A stretch of DNA of 64,000 nucleotides. It comes from CAYZBF01 sp964476585. GTDB taxonomy: Bacteria; Hydrothermota; UBA3072. The DNA lies in assembly GCA_964476585.1 (NCBI GenBank), contig CAYZBF010000005.1:21277-85276 (forward strand), read 5' to 3'. Under the pieces are notes generated by a model, which did no database searches, was not told where the DNA came from, and worked only from the letters and a program-made list of their open reading frames with translations. Below are positions 62,803-64,000 of the stretch, piece by piece (positions within the stretch are counted from its first letter, which is position 1; every line of letters starts with the position of its first letter). A program made the position numbers and the translations under genes.

Positions 62803-64000
62803 TTAGTAAATCAGATTGAGTATCCAGCCTACGAAGAATGCAGATACAATCATTATAACTGCAGATTTTATCATATCCCAGAATCCGAGTTCTCTTACAA
62901 GGACTACAAATGTTGCAACACAGGGGAAATACATTGTAAGGACCACTGAGGCAGTGATTAATTGTCCAATTGAAAGACCAAGAGGCGCGAGCATTCCAAT
63001 GGCTACATCTTTTCTTAAAAATCCAATTAGAAGTGCCGCGATTGCAGCAGACGGAAGACCTAGAATCCTTGATATAATCGGTCCAAAGATCCTTGAGAGG
63101 AAATCAATTATTCCAAGAGCGTATAAGAGGTTGACTATAAAAACACCTAAAAGGACAAAAGGCAACGCTTCTTTTAAAAACCACTGAATCCGCATCCATA
63201 CCTTTTTAAATAACGATATGAGATAAGGGAACCGATAAGGGGGAATTTCCGTGAATATCTCGGGACTCTCCCCCCTTACGAATATTGACATTATTTTACC
63301 AAGGATTAACCATACAACAAATAGAGTTCCAAAGACAGGAGCCAGACCTTTAAATCCAAATTTACCGAGAAGTCCGAAGACCATTGCAATCTGTGCCATA
63401 CAGGGCACAGCGATTGCCATAATTGTTGCTGAGATAAAACGCTCTTTCCTTGTTTCCATAATTCGGGTGGCAAGGGCTCCAGGAACATTACAACCAAGGC
63501 CAAGCATCATTGGTATAATACCCATTCCGTGTATACCAACCTGATGCATCAATCTGTCGAGAAGTATTGCAAGTCTCGGTAGATAGCCAGAATCCTCAAG
63601 AAATGAAAGAATAAGGTAGAAGCTGAATATATATGGGAGAACTGCTGCTATGGGTATATATATGCCAGTACTCAGAATCCCAAAGGATTGGAAGAAATCA
63701 ATTTCTCCATTGATCAATTTTCCAATAAAGATATCATGCCAGAATCCTGAATGATTGAGTAATGTGGAAATTTTCATAAGGAGTGGAGCCCAAAACTTCA
63801 TAAATAGGGGGTTAAAAACCCACCCTATGAGTCCTTCACCTATAAAACGTATGATATTGAAGGAGATAAATAAAACTATGATTGCAATGGGGAATCCTGC
63901 TACGGGATGAGTTGAAGCCTCCTCTAATCCCTGCAGAAATGTATGGTGGTGATGCTTTACAGTTTGTATCTCTTCTATTATGTTTCCAATTGTATTCCAT
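62803..64000 (-). CDS. feoB: Ferrous iron transporter FeoB, C-terminal part (cut by window edge)
   Basis: The minus-strand frame is open from the right edge to the stop at 62803, about 399 codons. It begins in a region corresponding to the link after the GTPase domain (LEEASTHPVAGFPIAIIVLF) and runs through the two Gate membrane domains, with LPRLAILLDRLMHQVGIHGMGIIPMMLGLGCNVPG and a second LLIGFLRKDVAIGMLAPLG. The Cys in GCNVPG is typical of the iron path. The internal ATG at 63801 is not the true start. The G domain lies outside the window. Confidence 0.88.
   Translation of the reverse strand, partial: WNTIGNIIEEIQTVKHHHHTFLQGLEEASTHPVAGFPIAIIVLFISFNIIRFIGEGLIGWVFNPLFMKFWAPLLMKISTLLNHSGFWHDIFIGKLINGEIDFFQSFGILSTGIYIPIAAVLPYIFSFYLILSFLEDSGYLPRLAILLDRLMHQVGIHGMGIIPMMLGLGCNVPGALATRIMETRKERFISATIMAIAVPCMAQIAMVFGLLGKFGFKGLAPVFGTLFVVWLILGKIMSIFVRGESPEIFTEIPPYRFPYLISLFKKVWMRIQWFLKEALPFVLLGVFIVNLLYALGIIDFLSRIFGPIISRILGLPSAAIAALLIGFLRKDVAIGMLAPLGLSIGQLITASVVLTMYFPCVATFVVLVRELGFWDMIKSAVIMIVSAFFVGWILNLIY

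Noticed and set aside
62803..63801. Stand-alone 332-residue nucleoside-recognition (Gate) protein
   Set aside because: The frame continues without a stop to the right edge of the window with FeoB-like sequence, so the ATG at 63801 is internal.

Overview
This 64 kb window is an AT-rich, densely packed bacterial chromosome segment. It looks like a diderm (Gram-negative-type) organism: it encodes BamA, a Skp/OmpH chaperone, LpxD, LptD, an LpxH-like hydrolase and several lipoproteins. No rRNA is present, so the lineage is an inference. The mix of a YbeY with an Asp in place of the third metal His (the GY-x-D form I recall from the Bacteroidota/FCB side), DUF58/BatA genes, very long TPR proteins, an S1-type rpsA and distinctive intergenic repeat 'phrases' suggests an uncultured FCB-like or WOR-3/Cloacimonadota-like lineage. 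I hold that with moderate to low confidence.

Layout. 1-2249: the tail of a locus with a VWA/GATase-like membrane protein. 2310-3476: a geranylgeranyl-reductase-type flavoprotein. 5770-3473 (minus): folB-folK-deoxynucleoside kinase-panC. 7692-6139 (minus): an unusual methyltransferase-like/PlsC/zinc-ribbon fusion. 8061-16053: an envelope biogenesis operon, bamA-lipoprotein-barrel protein-skp-lpxD-lptD. 16239-19482: PEBP lipoprotein, histidine phosphatase plus M29 aminopeptidase, and birA. 19702-22382: SRP RNA-dnaX-ybaB-recR, then initiator tRNA-Met. 22556-28834: cmk-plsC-ispH-rpsA, pyrG-ecfT. 29366-31146: truA, tRNA-Glu, and two small envelope proteins. 31223-39024: phoH-HD phosphohydrolase-ybeY-two CNNM/CBS proteins-mgtE, then recO. 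44510-38955 (minus): a giant TPR protein, a second TPR protein, a small protein and lpxH. 45433-48439: a pseudopilin-like protein with DUF58 and BatA-like genes. 48705-50027: M18 aminopeptidase. 50237-54362: cysD-cysN-TSUP permease-alkaline-phosphatase-superfamily enzyme. 54422-62747: a surface-glycan region (rfbB, second phosphodiesterase, broken methyltransferase, glycosyltransferase, YfhO-like protein, flippase). 62803-64000: the C-terminal part of FeoB, cut by the window edge.

Two genome-wide habits stand out. First, promoters are very regular (TTGACA, usually a 16-bp spacer, TATNNT), and in about ten cases the -10 box ends only 6-9 bases before the start codon, which predicts leaderless mRNAs. 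The remaining promoters have a 20-40 base leader with a strong Shine-Dalgarno. This rule corrects several start codons. Second, operon ends are marked by intergenic islands made of imperfect inverted repeats, with arms of about 30 nt and 70-85% complementarity. Each island uses its own short repeated 'phrase'; a few phrases recur at distant sites.

Other notable points are the SRP RNA whose terminal helix ends 11 bases before the dnaX start codon, a methyltransferase pseudogene with two in-frame TAGs and an internal deletion, and two separate VWA-MIDAS membrane protein loci. I see no CRISPR array, transposase, integrase or prophage, and no single cluster that is clearly a new defence or biosynthetic system.
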